Assembly (NCBI GenBank): GCA_018343915.1
Contig: JABRWF010000001.1
Location: forward strand, 1,488,001 to 1,552,000
DNA from: Agroathelia rolfsii
Taxonomy: Eukaryota > Basidiomycota > Agaricomycetes > Amylocorticiales > Amylocorticiaceae
Reading direction: 5' to 3'
Length of the DNA stretch: 64,000 nucleotides
The position numbers were made by a program, and so were the translations under genes. Each line of letters begins with the position of its first letter. Position 1 is the first letter of the stretch. The notes beneath the pieces were generated by a model. The model was not told where the DNA came from. It searched no databases and saw only the letters and a program-made list of their open reading frames with translations. Shown piece by piece: positions 33,050 to 47,486 of the stretch.

Positions 33050-35015
33050 TTAGCGGAACTTCCTCGCAGCAGCACTGGCAGAGGGAGTTGCAGAGTGCTT
33101 GACGGTCGAGATGGCGGCCCTCGATGCCGGGAGAGCGGCGACTGCATCGGTCAAGAAGGGGAAGGGAGGGTTCACCGGACCGGTGGCAGTAGCCGATGCG
33201 CTGGCAGGTCCGTTCAGAGGTCCGTTGCAAGCACCGCCAGAAGTCCAGGCGCCCGAGGAACCTAGTCACGAGGTCAGATGTCTAGAATGCCTCCCAAAGC
33301 TTAAATGCACGTACCACCCGGAACCTCATCCTCATTCCATTGGTTAGCGGTCCAGAGGTCGCCGCTGAGGAATACTAATTAGACAACGAACATTATGATG
33401 AATAGATTTGTACGAACTCGTAAGTAACTTTAGCACCAGAACTGTAGGCAGTCCCAGAGTTCCAAGCAGAGACACCAGAGCAGGAACCACCACTGCTTGA
33501 GGTAGTTGTAGTTGCAGGAGAGGTAGTGGTTTTAGTTGTGGTAGTGGTTTTGGTCGAAGTATGGGTCGTAGTGGATCCCGATCCAGCCCATGCAGAGCCA
33601 CGAACGGTAGCAATCCAGGCAGCATCAGCGCTGGGGTATTCCCAGCTCATGATTCCGCCGGTCTGAAAAAAATGTATGAGAGAAGGGTCCTAAAGCTTAA
33701 TGCAGAAGAGATTATTACCCAGCCGTCAGCCGCAGCAGATGCTACACATCCAGCAAGGGTACTGAAAAGAGGTAATTAGAAATTAGATAGATACGTTAGA
33801 ATGCCATACGGTGACATACGAAGGATCCATGTATCCGTTAGTCGCATCGGCGGCAGCTGCAGGCTTACCAACGACAATCTTGCTAAGCTCGACACCGGAT
33901 GCAGCAATCTGGAATACTGCAGACTCAGGCCATGTGCTGGATGATTCTGTGAAGAGACCGGAGCAAGTAGTATATTCGGTTGCTCCCTCTTTATGACAAT
34001 CGATGAGTTTTGGTGGCATGACAAGATGGCTAATTTTAGTACTAACGGTTGTAGAATTGGATATTATACCAGTCAATCAAGTCTCCGACCTTCTCGTTGA
34101 CGTAGAGGTATCCACCTGCAATATGTAGGATAAATATACGCTCAGTGGATTTGGTCAGAACTACGTACCTCCGCCCCAAATGCTAGGGGAGAACCACGGT
34201 GCAACCGGAGCGTGAGTGATAATATAGGAGCCCGATGGCAATGCATCGCGCAGCGCCGTGGTGAAAGTGATTAACCAATCCTCGGCCTCTCCAGTTCCGG
34301 CATCGAATGCGGAGAAGTCCTCGAAGTCAACATCGATTCCGTCAAGATCGTACTCCTTGACCCAGGCAGCCTGTTTTTGATAAATTAATCTCCTGTTCTT
34401 TTTAATGAAGTTGGGGTTCTGACCATCGTATTAGCTGTATCGGTGGGATTATAGCCCGAACTCGCCTATCCTATGTGTTAGCACATGGTGCACATCAACA
34501 ACCAAGAGTGTTCGACTGACAGGAGTCTCGGTACTTCCAAAAGCCGAGACAATCAAGCTGATGCCAGCCGCGTGATACTGAGAGATGTAGCTGGCACGCT
34601 GGTCAGCAGTGATCGACTCCCATTCAGTAGCTTGATCGGCCGAGCCACTGGCAAGCAAGAAGGAAAGGGCACTGCAAGCAGAGAAAATTTTAGGGTTACC
34701 ACAATTTATCAAGATTTTCCGCGGCCTTACAAGACATTCCAGCCCTACACGGAATATCAATAAGCACTCGAACCAATGGATTGTAAACGCTCTTACTGCA
34801 ACATCTGCAACTGCGGGTGGGCCAGTTTCTCCGGATACCCAAGCGTCAGAATAGACAACGAAGCGAGGGGCAGCGGGAGTGGAGCGGGCGAGAATGTTTC
34901 TAGCACCCACATCCAGTGTATCGAATTGTGGCCCCTGGAGCGGAACCGACACCGTAGTGTGAATGAAAGACAATGCACCAAGGAGTGCAGCCAAGCGAGT
35001 GAAGGTAGAGACCAT
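33050..35015 (-). CDS. Secreted GH18 chitinase with C-terminal chitin-binding module
   Basis: Predicted extracellular glycosidase. Exons in transcript order: 35015-34797, 34744-34731, 34671-34521, 34465-34424, 34370-34169, 34115-34047, 33988-33820, 33761-33719, 33662-33418, 33364-33318, 33261-33050; 470 aa. The signal peptide is about MVSTFTRLAALLGALSFIHT. The barrel shows RFVVYSDAW, ISLIVSAFGSTETP, the catalytic LDGIDVDFEDF (DxxDxDxE), ITHAPVAPWF, YNIQFYNQG and a late GGIMSWEYPSADAAW. A Thr-rich linker leads to a CBM5/12-like module: CSGVSAWNSGTAYSSGAKVT, then DGDLWTANQWNEDEVPG. Exon 2 is only 14 nt and restores AGWNVF. The family differs from the neighbouring chitinase, so the pair is not a recent duplicate. 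Confidence 0.87.
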
Positions 35016-38000
35016 GTTGTGTATATGAGGGTCGTAGTCGGTGTGAGTATGGTGTCAGAACCGTGAGGCCTGGTGTTGAATGGGTACCGTCTCGAAGCTT
35101 TTATAGAGGAAACTCGCACCTCGACGGCGAACAAATGTAAGCTCGTGACTCTGACTAACATCCTCGGACCATATGATTGCTGAGCAGGTGCATACCACAA
35201 TATTTACTCAGGCGAGCAAATATTGCTAAATCCAGGGTACTGACCTGATTCAGGCATGTGTATCTATGATCCCAAAAGAGTGTTAGTTGTCAGCAGTGAG
35301 GAATACTACCAAGGAAACAGAGGCGGCTCGATTGGTAGATTTGCTGGCACAGCATGGGACGTTACGGCTGGATCAAAAGAGAACGCATGCACACAAGTCT
35401 GTCGAGGAATGCATAACAGCGATGAACAACCGATATGATCTAGCGCGTCGAGTTTCGAAGGCTGTATCAAACAAACGTATGGTCCCCTGTTGGAAATGCA
35501 GAGCAAGAATTCCAGTAATATCTAAGCGCATAAGCATACCGAGACCCCCGACCACTGGCAGACAGACACAAGAACACAAATGGCAATTTTGCGTTTGCCG
35601 AACGGTGGCTCTCGGCAAACCTTGTGGTGACATTCATAGGAGTAAATGTACGAGATCAATGGGCTCTCATTCTCTGCTTGCGAGCGGTGTGAAAGACATC
35701 AGTACTGCATCAAATGTTCGTGTGCATAAAAATAACAATGGCAACTGCCGTAGGACAAGAGCACTCAGGCTAGCAACTAAGTTGATCATGATGCTAGTTT
35801 GCTCCCAATTCCGCTTGGGATGGAAGTATGGATAACTGACGACTCCGCAGTCCAGGGAACTTGGCGCTCGCCCTGAGATATTGTTTAACAACAGTAAAGC
35901 TCGGGCTCTAACTCTCGTGTTAGCGATGGTTATGCATACGCCAGAGAACTGAATATCCGGCATCGGTTCCGCTTAGGGTACTAAGACACGTCATGCCACG
36001 AAGCAGCTTCACTACTGGTATCAGCATATCTTTCAACCCTCGTAAGGTCCTTGTTGCTGCTCCATCGAGAATAAGGAAGTATGGCAAAGATCTGAACGAA
36101 GCTCGATATCTTATCTCTCTAACTGCGCACCCAATCAACAGAGTGACTTGAGGTTTGTACTGATAGTAGATACGATATTGTGAGTGTTCTCGCTGGCAGG
36201 AACACCAGAGGTCAGAAGAGTAGCAGGAAGACTTGACAATTTCGTCGCCGTCGGAGATCAGTGGCTCAGCAAAGTAAGAGACCAAGAGCATTTGGGTTCG
36301 CTGGCCGGCGATTCCGATGTGCTGTGCTTACCTAATGGTGCCGCTGTGATGCGAAAAAACGCACCTGGCCAGTGCCGCAGCCTGAGGTGCCACTACTCAC
36401 GAGCTACTATGATGCTTGTGATTGTTGCTGATGAAACCGCACTACTAGGACACAAATTTAACAAAAGGGGCTTTAGTGGCGTCACTGGCTCAAATGATAG
36501 CAAGCGATGCTGCAAAGCACAAGGCTATCTAAATCGGACAGCTTGGACTCGGAAGGCTTGGGGGAACCGTAGCACTAAACATGCTTTGCTATTACTCTCC
36601 AGGCTGTTGTGGCACCCTCAATGCCTCAAGGCTACTAGCAACGCTTTGAACTCTCAGGTCCGGGATGCGGCATTCTCATCGATTCACCCCCTAGGACATG
36701 TTTCATCTGGTAGAGTTTGTATATATGAAATGTACCCACATCATCCGTATCATCGGTCGGAATGCCGTCATTTTTTTTACTGAAATTGAAGCCTGAGGGC
36801 CAAATAACCGCCTCAAACTTTCATGCACTCATGTTAATATTTCATTTATTGCGATGTGTGATAGGAGCATAGGCATTGCAGAAGCCAACATTTGTGGCCG
36901 TATTATAAAAAATTACTTGTTCTACAGTTTCAATCAAATCTATTTATGGAAGTAAACCGCTATGAGCGATACCAGTTCTCCCATGCTGCTATCCATAAAA
37001 ATGTTGAAATCAAGCTTCGGATAGATCATGAATCATGATATGGCCATTTTTCTTAGCTCCGAATCGATGATTTATGCTGGAAACCCGGCAAAAGAACCCT
37101 TGTGATGCTCTATACAGATATTCGGGAGATTCGGGATTCAAATCCGAAGTTATAAAGTCTTGGTCCTCCGCAGGTGAACCACCCCGACGTTCGCTACTTT
37201 CGCTTCACATCAAGATATGAAACTAATAATTGAGTCGGCGTGTACGCATCTACCCTCCGACGAGCGGACGGAGGGCGATATTGCTGCATCTCCAAGATCA
37301 AATATACAAGTGTGCTTGCATCCCAAACCGGTATGTTGAAGTACTCAACAAGAATGTTGTGTCGCGATAATACAATCCACAGGTAATTTAAATCTCTTCA
37401 ATGTAGCCCATCACTGAATAGCGCTGAATTCGTAGTTGTGACATCATGACCTTGAGTAAGACACCGGTAATCATGTTATCGGCAAAACATTGTCCTCCTC
37501 CGGTATCTAGTTCTACAAGTTGCGTATCCTCATTTGAAAAAGATTCTATTACTATGACGATGTCTCTGTTCGAAGTCTCATTTTTTATTAAACACCAAGT
37601 TTCGTGATCATATTATAGTAGTTTGCTGCAATTCGTTGAACTTAGATGCTATTCAAATAAATACTGTGATGGCAACTGTGGCAACAAATATATCGTGACA
37701 ATACATAACCTTACCTGAGCGCCAAGTTGAAGATGGAGTGAATTTCTGGTACACCAAATACCCGGTGTTACCATATGCTACTAGAAAGTATTAGTAACCT
37801 GAGTGATGTTTGATACTTCTCGGATTGAAATTCTGGTTTACATAACGACTGCAATACAACATTCACGTGTGCAAACAAGTCATAGCGAATAAACTCAACA
37901 AGTGGGATGTCAGATTCTCAGTTGCACATCTGTATTGTTACCTGCAATGGATGTGCACGAAGACTTGAACCCGAGTCTGGCAAAACACTGCCCATGAATC

Positions 38001-38594
38001 CGATATCACGCCAAACAGATACCGATCGCGATTCCAGAAGAGGAGGCAAGTTATCCAGAAGCTGTACAAGCACCACTGATCCGCATGCTCCCATGACGAG
38101 GGCATTTTCGATGAACCTCAAATCATGAATGCATGCAGATTCATCATACCGAACAGATTAGGCAAGAGACGAAAGTTTAATTCAGCGATCAACTAGTAAT
38201 GCATGAAGCAGCCTGGACGTAATATGTCAATAGGAATAGCGGAAGGAGGCTATTTCAATCATGTTCCAGAAGTTACAGAACATCGCACCCGAAATGAAGA
38301 CAAACCTGATACACGCGTGTCGAGATAATATCGAAACTTAAAGTATAGGCGATCCCATTTGACCACAAGTATCAAACAGGTATCCGTTTCGGGCGACAAT
38401 ACACGATCGGCCGTCGGAGATGGTCTATAACAATGCAATTTTCTCAAGAGCGACAAAAAGACACCAAGGGACTTTCTCTACGAAAGCCCGCCCCATCAGT
38501 TTACAATTATATGATATTAAGTGCAAAGCCGAGGAGAAATACTGAAACATCAAACTGTATGAGCCCAATTAGTATCCTACATGCATCATCCTCA
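35016..38594. other. 3.6-kb region without a recognised gene
   Basis: The left end holds the promoter of the chitinase at 33050-35015. Beyond that, several frames of 90-200 codons exist (for example plus-strand 36184-36783 and 35287-35835), but none has a domain, signal peptide or family motif I recognise, and splice sites do not join them sensibly. It could contain a diverged mobile-element relic or a lineage-specific gene, but I cannot show either. Confidence 0.5.
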
Positions 38595-40044
<1,450 letters not shown>

Positions 40045-40236
40045 AGTGCCAACAGCCAGGTCGATAGCTACGATGCAGCTCAAAAGACTGTAGGTCGAGC
40101 GTTACCGCAAACGCATGGGCAGTACACAGCCACCACCACCCTTCCTGACGGACACAAATCGCTTTCTGATCATCTGCAGCTCGAGGCCATTTACAGCAGC
40201 TACTGGATTTGACTGCAACCACTTCGCATAATTACA
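40045..40236. promoter_or_regulatory. Divergent promoter, CKA1 / SET-domain gene
   Basis: 192 bp separate the two start codons on opposite strands, so one short region must drive both genes. I see no TATA box that I would trust. Confidence 0.65.
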
Positions 40237-40883
40237 ATGTCGGTGAAAAGGGAAAAGAAACCATCACACTGGCCAGAAAACGTAATATATATAACTGCAA
40301 ATGTATGTCATTCTTCGGTACCACCTATAATCCGTCCACTCGTGCTGTCGACAACAAAATCCGTATCGTCCGTAAAAACACAACCAACCATGGCGATAAT
40401 TCGCACTATTACTTCTGCATCGCATCCAGCTTGTGGGCAATATGGTCTATTTGCAAAGACCAAGATACCTCCGCGGACGCAAATCATAGAATACCTTGGA
40501 GAGATCCATTGTGATGATAGGCCATCATCCAATTATGATTTGTCCCTTTATCGAGCTCAAGACGGTACAAGTGTAGGGATCGACGCAAGCCATATGGGGA
40601 ATGAGGTCAGTAAAATTCGTCCGACGTCAGGAGTGACTTCAGGGCAGTATAGACTGCAAGTTCTTAGGCGCGATTTGTTAATGATTATCGTGGTATCCGC
40701 GACAAACCAAATGCCTTATTCGTAGACACCGAGGACGGCCGGGGGAAGCATGTAAGTGTCTGGAGTGGGGCTGACATAATTAGAAAGGGGGATGAGATCC
40801 TTGTATCATACGGGAAGTCCTGGTGGGCAGCCAGGACGGAAGCCAGTACGCGAACCAACGATGGCGGAGCACCGGAGGTGTGA
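40237..40883 (+). CDS. SET-domain protein
   Basis: Predicted S-adenosylmethionine-dependent lysine methyltransferase; histone or non-histone target unknown. Exons 40237-40605 and 40668-40883 give 194 aa. The protein is little more than one SET domain: an N-terminal stretch SVKREKKPSHWPENVIYITA, then GQYGLFAKTKIPPRTQIIEY, LGEIHCDD, YDLSLYRAQDGTSVGID, and after the 62-nt intron the core NEARFVNDYRG and GDEILVSYGKSWW. The N-H-x2-P-N type motif of SET is modified to FVNDYRG, as in some small fungal SET proteins. No pre-SET or post-SET cysteine clusters are present. The ATG at 40237 is preferred over an internal Met because the upstream part is in frame and looks conserved. Confidence 0.82.
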
Positions 40884-41644
40884 CAATGCCCTCTCTGAAA
40901 TCTGCACTTCGCCCTGAGGAGTACCTGCGAAAACCATTCATCATTATTGTAATCTCAGAGCACGGTAGAGCTTATCAGTATGAGAATGAAATATCAACAC
41001 ATAAAACTGCAGGTGGTATTATATTACCTCTTTCAAAATAGGCACCGGCAAGCCAAACAATGTGGGGCGCATAAAATCAACCAAAGCGTCTCGGTCTCAG
41101 CGGTCGAGCGACATGAGGCTCGTTTATGTACAATTTATGCACGAGTAGATGTGGCTGCACCGAACGAGCCAAATAACACATGGAGTTGGACAAAATTTGA
41201 TAATGATCTTATCGTTGACCAGAGATTTGGGAATTTGACATCAATTTTTAATGTAAGATCATCTATGTATTGTTAGATACTCCCGTTTGTGATTATAAGA
41301 CCTAGATGTGGAATAATAAAGCTAATGGACGTCTGAATTGCGCCGATCAGAGCGCTGTCTGTGTCCATGTAGTTTTTAAATGATAAATTTCCTAAGGCCT
41401 CACGAGGGCGAGAAAGAAAGAGTTGTTTCGATCCCTTTTTCCGATACAACGCAGCCAGAACTGGAATGCATTACCAGACGAGTGCCCGCTGAAAACAAGG
41501 AAGCCTGTGGAACGGCTGGAACGGCGTGCCACAGTATGACATAAGCTGTGGCGTGATCTTTTACTTGCCCAGCTCATTCAGACTTGCAATCCAGCTGCTA
41601 CTTTCAAGTTACCGTACTACTTTCACTGTTCCAGTGCTAATACC
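40884..41644. other. Spacer before MDJ1
   Basis: No gene is seen. It is AT-rich and the MDJ1 promoter should be in its right part. Confidence 0.45.
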
Positions 41645-43433
41645 ATGTCTCTCAGCCGTGCTCTCCCCAGCACCTCTACTTTAAAGCATCTTAGACATTG
41701 TGCACACTTTAGAAGCACACCCTCGCGTCCGCTTACTATCCTTCACTCAAGTCCTCACCGAACTGAAGCGTCCCGAGGTCTCAGAAGACACCCACTTAAC
41801 CTCGTACGTTCGCTTCTTGAATGTAATTCTGGACCTCATCTTGACCCCAAAGTAGCGTGCCATACATGCATCTGCTCCCCTCCGTGCATCGTCCAAGGAT
41901 CCATACCAGGTCCTAGGCGTTGCTAAGGATGCGTCAGCTGCTGAAATCAAAAAAATCTATTTCTCGGTAAGGCAAACTCACACATTAAAGTCAAAATGCC
42001 ACTCAATAGTATCACAGTTAGCTCGTAAATATCACCCAGACACAAATCCAGACCCCAAAGCCCGGGAAAAGTTCAGCGAAATTCAAGATGCTTATGATGT
42101 TAGTTTACACTTATGCTGGCCAATAGCTCCAAAACTCATCATCCACGCTTTCTTAGGTATTGAAAGACAAGAAGAAACGTGCAGAATACGACAAGTATGG
42201 CGCAGCATCCCAACAACAAGGATTTGATGCAGACGCTTACGAACGGGCACGAAACGCGTTTGGTGGAGGAGGATTCAATCCATTCGGCGCTGCGTTTGGA
42301 GGTTCAGGTTTCTCTCGTCGTGGCGCAGCTTCTGGTGAAGATTTGTTCGAGACATTGTTTGGTGGTTTTGCCGGTGCTGGACGTGGTCCAACGGTCATGC
42401 GTGGGGAGGACATAACGGCTTCCGTCTCTGTAACTTTCTTGGAGGCATGTAAGGGGACTAGTAAAAATGTTACGATCCATCCAGTCACGACTTGCGGAAC
42501 ATGCTCTGGGAGTGGATTGAAGTCGGGCGCCTCTCGAACGACCTGCATGTCTTGCAGAGGTACTGGTGCTCAGGTATTCTCGCAAGGCGGTTTCCAAATG
42601 TCGGTCACTTGCACGAGCTGTGGTGGAGCCGGTAGCACTGTGCCGAAAGGAAGCCATTGTGGAACATGCGGCGGAGTAGGGACAGTGCGGGCGAAAAAGA
42701 ACATCAAAATCGACATTCCAGCCGGTTCGTTACTCCAATATCATGTTTGTACTCTATTCATCTTATTTTTTTCTTAGGTATCGAGGATGGCATGGCTATA
42801 CGCATGAGCGGAGCAGGTGATGCCTCATTGTCTGGAGGAGGGAGTGGCGATCTGCTCGTTCGCGTAAACGTCATCCCTTCCAAAACCTTCAGACGTCAAG
42901 GATCCAGTCTTTATCACGAGGCACGGATACCCATGCACACCGCGTTGCTCGGAGGACGTGTTCGTGTCCCTACATTGGATGGTGATGTGGATGTTCGTGT
43001 TCCCGGTGGCACTCAGCAGGGCGAAGAAATGATCCTCAAAGGCCGTGGTGTTGCCCCCGTCCATGGCGGGTCTACGGGCGATCTCTTTGTCACATTTAAA
43101 GTACAGCTCCCAAGGTATGCACGATCATGATCGGCGAATCAGTATGACTCATGATTTTTGCCTTTTAGAACACTTACTCCTCGCCAACGAGAGCTCATGC
43201 AGCAATTTGCTGATGATGTTGAGGGACGAAGTCACGCCCCCCCTTCATCAAGATCTGACACCACTGCTTCTTCAGACAAGAGCAGCTCTTCAACCACTGC
43301 GACAGAACAGGCGACACCCCCTAAAGACGAGGATGGAAATCACGGTACGGACTCTTTCAATCCTCCACCTTCTGCAAAGGGTGGCAGGACATCTAGTGTT
43401 TGGAAGAAACTGAGAGAGCTCACTGGGTTTTAA
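41645..43433 (+). CDS. MDJ1: Mitochondrial type I DnaJ (Hsp40)
   Basis: Co-chaperone of mitochondrial Hsp70, stimulating its ATPase for folding of imported proteins. Exons 41645-41803, 41856-41966, 42018-42098, 42157-42724, 42778-43114, 43169-43433 give 506 aa. Residues 1-66 are rich in Ser, Arg and His with few acids, a mitochondrial presequence. The J domain starts [20 protein letters not shown] with HPD at about 96-98. A Gly/Phe region follows ([15 protein letters not shown]). The zinc region has four CxxCxGxG repeats: [32 protein letters not shown]. The C-terminal substrate domain includes [20 protein letters not shown] and [19 protein letters not shown]. The Ser/Thr-rich end is variable. 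The presequence sets it apart from cytosolic YDJ1. Confidence 0.93.
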
Positions 43434-44673
43434 TCTTTTGCGCCCTTTTCCTCCCCTGTTATCATGTCACTCTGCCTTTCCGTCAAATTGTTCCGGCCAC
43501 CTAATCACCTTCGTTTCCGCCGCGCTTTGTCCAGGCGAGGCAGCAAGGTCAGGCGACCAGGACATGGAAGAGAAGGAGAGGAAGAGGGCATCAGGCTAGA
43601 TTTATCTTACAATGTTTGTTTCCATCGGAATTAATTACAATGCGACTCAAGACCGCCGCTCATAAACCTTTCTTTCTTATGAACATGAATTCGAACCCCA
43701 GATAGGGTGTTTGATGCTGCCTCCGCATTCTTAGGGACCATTTTAAGAAGTTTTGTACATGCCTCGTGCGGGAGGTTAATTCTATGTAAAATGGGGCCTG
43801 TACAATCACGCGTTTCTTCCGTGCGGGCCGACTATCTTGCTTCTGTGCAGTAAGCTACATGCTGGGTGTGATGCCCATTTACACCGCCAACCCGCCCTTA
43901 CGTTATCTCGTCTTCAATCTGTCTACACTCTCTTGTTGACCGCACCATCACTTCACTCGGCTATAGCATGACACGACCTGTGTAAACTCTCTCGGCTGTA
44001 GTTTTAATTGACATCACAAGATCCACCGTCTGACGCCTACCTTGATGATATCGCCTTCTCCCTGGTACTTTTGTTATGCCTGAACTGGATCTTTATTGCG
44101 TCTCGGGGGGCCAATATTACATCATCCGCTTTCTTGGGCCGTCATTATGTCTTCCACCGGTTCCATCATGACATGCACTCCTTGACGAAGCATCCCTCTC
44201 CAAGCGCGGGGAATACGTCAAATAAAAACTGTTATGGCTCCCACACCAGGCCGATACTAGCGAAGATTGCCTCCGACAAACTCGTGACTGGTGGTGATTG
44301 CACTACAGAACGTCGAGGTTCGCCAATCTGGATGCAAAGAAGCTGAAGAACCATAGAGAGTTAAGGGTGCTTCTCTTTCCATATCGTCATGAATTTGAAG
44401 CGTAAGGAAATAACATCATCAAGGTCTGGCTCGCCTCATTTGTTTCCGCACTACACAGACGTTTTCGATCATATATGCATGGATCGCTCGCCTTGCTATT
44501 CATATTTATGAATCACTGCCCTTCCAGGTGATCTTTCCAAATCCGCGGGATGGAATACCTTTGAGAAAAAACAAACTTCATGGGTTATAAAGGTTTCGCA
44601 GTCACATTTCTAACGGTATTCTCACCCATACCCCCGCTATCACATCTCCTTCTTGATTTCTCTGCTTGAGACA
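43434..44673. other. 1.2-kb spacer MDJ1 / MFS
   Basis: No gene is supported. It includes the MDJ1 3' UTR and the transporter promoter. A frame near 44008-44346 has no recognisable features. Confidence 0.45.
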
Positions 44674-47486
44674 ATGGAGATACAGCCCGACACACGTGCT
44701 GCTGTTACTACCTCTGTTGATCTAGCTCGCGAAGATGATTTTGAATACGACCAACCACCACCTGCGCACATATGTCCTTCGGAACCCCCTGTCAATACCG
44801 TGCTTCCACCATCTATTACAGCACAACTTCCCCCTCGTGATAATGCCTCTTCCACACCACTCATCAAAACGACAGTTCCTACACTTCCATTTTCTCGATT
44901 ATTAATGGCACATGTAGGGTAAGTACACACTCATAACGCCTCTTAAGACACTGATGTTGATATCACTGTTAGGGCTGCCCTTGCTCTATTCCTCGCCACA
45001 ACAGATGCTGTCAGTATCACAAGTATCCATTTGATCAGACATACTCATCAAAACTTTGGACTCTAGACCATCGTATCAACTAGCTTACCTACCATCATCA
45101 GCTACTTCAACGCGTCTTCCTCGGCATATACTTGGATTAGTGTCATATATTTGTTGACCCAGACTGCACTTCAACCGCTGTATGGCAGATTATCCGATAT
45201 TCTGGGACGCACGGTCAGTTGGAACAATCCAACAGTCTTTCAATAGAAGCAATAGTTAAAATAAGGTTCATTTCTCAATAGACGATACTCTATTCAAGCT
45301 TAGCTACGTTCGCAATCGGATCGCTATTATGTGGTGCAGCCCCAAGCATTCTATGTTTGATTGTAGGCAGGGCCATTGCAGGAATTGGGGGCGGTGGTCA
45401 GCAACTATATGTCGTCTATCATGATTTACGCTTTCGTCCAACAATATGGCATTTAGGTATCGTTAACTGTGTCTGGGTCATAACAACCGAGCTTGTCGAT
45501 GTCCGACAACGCGCAAAATGGTCACAAGCGTTGAGCATTACGTGGAGTGCTTCAGCAATAGCAGGACCTGTCCTTGGCGGGCTGTTTAGTAGTGCGCATG
45601 ACTCTTGTTATGAGGGCCTTCTTACGTGGATCTGACGTTTCTTACTCATAGGTAAAAATTCTCATGGCCTGAGTTGGCGATGGGCTTGTAAGTTGTTTCA
45701 AATTATTTTCAGCCTCATCTTATTTGTTGTAACACGTCCTCAAAAATAGTCTACCTCAACGTGCCCACGGGCTTTGTCGCTTCGGTAATACTCTTTGCTT
45801 CTCTACGTGATGTTCATATCAAACATTTCACTGGAGCCTCCTGGAAGGAGCTCTGCGGAAATTTCGATTTTCTGGGTTTGTACGTCACTCTAGCTTCATA
45901 GTTCAAGACAATACAAACGGACTGAGTAATTGATTACGTAGGTTCCTCTTCATGTTCGGCACGAGCGCCATTATTGTCGGATTTAGTTTTCCGGATGAAT
46001 ACGGCTGTAAGCCTCCGATATTTCCTCTTTCAACATCACCTCTAACTGTTTTTCTTTTCTTGCCTTATATTGATCTAGGGTCCAGCCCTCGTACATTATG
46101 CTTAATTGTCCTGGGCGTTCTTCTTCTCGTATTCGCTGCGTTCTATGAATCAAAAACAAGAAGAGATGCCCTCTTCAATCCACGCATATTCTGTCAACCC
46201 ACAGTTTGTAGGTCGACTCCCATGTACAGCACAATCCTCAGCTGATCATCCATCCTCGGCTTTGTAGTCATAATCCTTGTCATATCATTCCTTCATAATT
46301 TTGCATTCAATGCAGGCACTTTCTATCTTGCATTATTTTATCAGGTGAGCACACATTCATCATATGCCACTCTAATATCGAAAAATGGATTTTGTACCCC
46401 ACAGGCTGCCGACGGCGCGAGCCCGCTGAAGGCTGGAATCCTCATGCTTCCTTACTCACTCGGCGGTTCCTTGGTCTCGATGCCAACCGCCTGGTTCATA
46501 TCGTTCGTACAAAGAAGGACCAGGGACACGACAGGACAAAAAATTGCGACATGTCTTGGACTCGCTATCGCCTCAATTGGCTTTGGTACGTACTAAAGGC
46601 ATCATATGATATCATAACCTTTCCCTACTACACCCGCGGGGGCTTCATGTATTTTTCCTTGTCCATCTTACTGCTGCGCTGCTTTGAAACATATTTCTCT
46701 GATGGAAGAACCAAATAGGGCTCCTAATTCTTCTCCAACCTGGATCATCTCTACTCAAGATATTAGCGCCCTTGATTGCCGGTTCAGGTCTAGGGATGCT
46801 TTTTCATCCACCCTATCAGATCTTCGCTAAGGCCATCGGGCCGGAGCAGCTGGCCACTGGGACAAGTGCATTCTTTCTCGTGCGCTTCACCGGCGCCACG
46901 GTCGGTCTGGTATGTAGCCTTACTGCCCATTCCTCTTCTAAGCACCCCCTACCCCGCCTCTCTTCACTTCACATCACATCTCAAGAAGATGCCTGACTAC
47001 CACCCCCTATTAGGCAGCTGCAGGTGCCGTCTTTGATGGCGTCTTCAATTCCAGAACGTCTTCCTTTGCCAGTGCTGGGGGCCAGATGGTGGCCTCGGCT
47101 GATTGGAGCAAAATAAAGACATTGCAGCCGCTTAGCTTGCAACAAGAAGTCATCCAGGCTGTCACTGCTGCCATGCAGGTGGGCTTATCTTCTCCTTTCT
47201 ATGTTGTTTTACCTTTCCGACCTTAAACTTTTCTCTTGCTCTCTATCTCCTATGTAACAGCACGTATGGATCGTATGCTTGCCTTGTCTAGCGCTCGCGT
47301 TTCTGGCAAGTCTATTTACCCCATATGGATCTGACGTCTTGTTCTGTTTTCTAATGATTTTTGACTTGTGTCATTCAACGAATCACAACATTAACTTTCG
47401 CAACGGAATCAATAGCTGTCGGTTCTTATCAAGCGAGTTCCGATCGAGTATATCGCTGGGACAAGCGAATCATCGTCCACTGTTGA
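44674..47486 (+). CDS. MFS drug:H+ antiporter-type transporter (DHA2-like)
   Basis: Plasma- or vacuolar-membrane exporter of the major facilitator superfamily; substrate unknown. Exons 44674-44918, 44973-45009, 45067-45213, 45282-45396, 45457-45588, 45652-45687, 45750-45879, 45942-46006, 46079-46207, 46268-46344, 46405-46585, 46719-46909, 47014-47178, 47261-47309, 47416-47486; 589 aa. After an acidic cytosolic N-terminus come about 14 membrane segments. Motif A is LYGRLSDILGRT; motif C-like is SAIAGPVLGGLFS; others are TTDATIVSTSLPTI, GLSWRWAFYLNVPTGF and GTFYLALFYQAADGASPLKA. The 60-nt intron after exon 4 has no stop and length divisible by three, so reading through it is possible. The last intron (47310-47415) is the least certain join. 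Confidence 0.85.

Noticed and set aside
36184..36783. 199-codon plus-strand frame as a gene
   Set aside because: No domain, no codon or composition signal, and no splice partner. A frame of this length can occur by chance in 3.6 kb.
37125..37155. Possible tRNA T-arm (GGGATTCAAATCC) on the plus strand
   Set aside because: The stem pairs only in a shifted register, and no acceptor stem, anticodon arm or A box could be found.
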